Positions 52,574 to 52,879 of a stretch of DNA of 52,879 nt are shown one piece after another (positions within the stretch are counted from its first letter, which is position 1; each line of letters begins with the position of its first letter). The notes under the pieces were generated by a model. That model had not been told where the DNA came from. It saw nothing but the letters and a program-made list of their open reading frames with translations, and searched no databases. A program made the position numbers and the translations under genes. The stretch is from Fibrobacteraceae bacterium (GTDB lineage: Bacteria > Fibrobacterota > Fibrobacteria > Fibrobacterales > Fibrobacteraceae): contig JAGAKE010000022.1 of assembly GCA_017625775.1 (NCBI GenBank), forward strand, positions 1 to 52,879, read 5' to 3'.

Positions 52574-52879
52574 GTGTCACGAGAAATCGTTTTGTTCGCT
52601 TTGCCAATCGTCATATTTCTTGCATGTTCCGACGACAATTCCGCTTCGTCTCCGATGGAACCGCAAACTCTGACTTCTTCAGAGTCTGTCGGCACATCTT
52701 CGTCGAATGAAAATCCAGGCTTGACTTTTAAAAGTTCTGATTCGCAGAGCAATTCTCTCACTAGTTCATCTTCTGACGCACTTCTCACAGTTCCCTCTAC
52801 GCTTCCCGATTCTGTTCTCGAAGAAATGGAAAAGGAAATCCGCATTGAAAGACTAAATAAACAGATCGACAAGTTGCAA
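52574..52879 (+). CDS. Ser-rich lipoprotein, N-terminal part, cut by the window end
   Basis: AAGGAG (52562-52567) precedes GTG 52574 by 6 nt. The 102 visible residues are VSREIVLFALPIVIFLACSD (lipobox FLAC), then a Ser/Thr-rich stretch, then LPDSVLEEMEKEIRIERLN followed by KQIDKLQ. That last block closely matches the LPDSVVQEIKKEQRIEQLN of the small protein at 42083-42340. The frame is open to the window edge. It is probably the first gene of another Rhs-type cassette or a diverged copy of the same accessory gene. Confidence 0.8.
   Translation, partial: MSREIVLFALPIVIFLACSDDNSASSPMEPQTLTSSESVGTSSSNENPGLTFKSSDSQSNSLTSSSSDALLTVPSTLPDSVLEEMEKEIRIERLNKQIDKLQ

Noticed and set aside
52555..52872. 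105-aa minus-strand open frame at the right end
   Set aside because: It is Ser/Glu-rich antisense of the GTG-started lipoprotein, which has a strong ribosome site and a lipobox.
1..52879. CRISPR array
   Set aside because: No regularly spaced repeats of 24-48 bp were seen. The only tandem repeat found was the 18-bp in-frame linker repeat of the GH44 gene.

Overview
The window most likely comes from the chromosome of a Fibrobacterota (Fibrobacter-like) anaerobe. This is an inference. It rests on a secreted GH44-type endoglucanase with Ser-rich linkers and a C-terminal sorting-like tail, LPS and outer-membrane genes that point to a Gram-negative envelope, a mostly AT-rich backbone, SpoVG behind a sigma-54 promoter, and very large Sec-exported Rhs proteins. 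No rRNA or other taxonomic marker is present, so the placement is moderate only.

Left accessory block (1-10,900). The 3' end of an IS3/IS150-type transposase with its terminal repeat is followed by a short gene remnant. Then comes a compact seven-gene minus-strand operon (10793 down to 390). In transcription order it encodes a HAD phosphatase fused to an NrdG-type radical-SAM activase, an NrdD-type anaerobic ribonucleotide reductase without the ATP cone, a thymidylate-kinase-like P-loop kinase, a BspA-type LRR protein, a GT4 glycosyltransferase-Sel1-LRR fusion, a calcineurin-like phosphoesterase, and a protein with a degenerate AAA_14-like ATPase domain fused to LRRs. Genes overlap or are separated by at most about 15 bp. 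Base composition differs from the neighbouring backbone. The block stops beside a tRNA-Pro(CGG) gene and its terminator, which suggests a transferred island.

Backbone I (10,900-24,300). tRNA-Pro, an Smr-domain protein, an LpxL-like acyltransferase, an eukaryote-type UDP-sugar pyrophosphorylase and MraY (envelope biogenesis) lie on the minus strand. A divergent outer-membrane protein follows, then minus-strand mutY, a GT4 glycosyltransferase, an eukaryote-type hisA, an AttH-like secreted protein, arsC, the GH44 enzyme and cvfB.

Defence block (24,300-33,400). This is one minus-strand operon in which mcrB and mcrC bracket a DUF1016/YhcG nuclease and two DUF262 proteins, one of them a full GmrSD type with DUF1524. 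mcrC is split by an exact 5-bp tandem duplication (TTTGA twice). Removing one copy restores a single reading frame, so the gene is either broken or phase-variable. A 31-nt near-perfect palindrome sits between two of the genes, and an IS3 (IS407-like) relic lies just upstream.

Backbone II (33,400-42,000). It holds a CBM9-like protein, spoVG-comM behind a consensus sigma-54 promoter with upstream TTAAACA repeats, folB with an acidic membrane protein, the haem operon hemA-hemC-hemD, and pgk followed by two terminators flanking a dispersed palindromic repeat.

Rhs block (42,000-52,879). A small exported protein, two giant Sec-exported Rhs/SpvB-like proteins (1455 aa and about 1598 aa) and a 349-aa lipoprotein form an overlapping operon. 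Composition changes twice: inside the first Rhs gene, and at the end of the Rhs core of the second, where an AT-richer, Gly-rich C-terminal tip begins. The window ends inside a Ser-rich lipoprotein whose C-terminus resembles the small protein that opens the cassette, so a second cassette may follow beyond the window.
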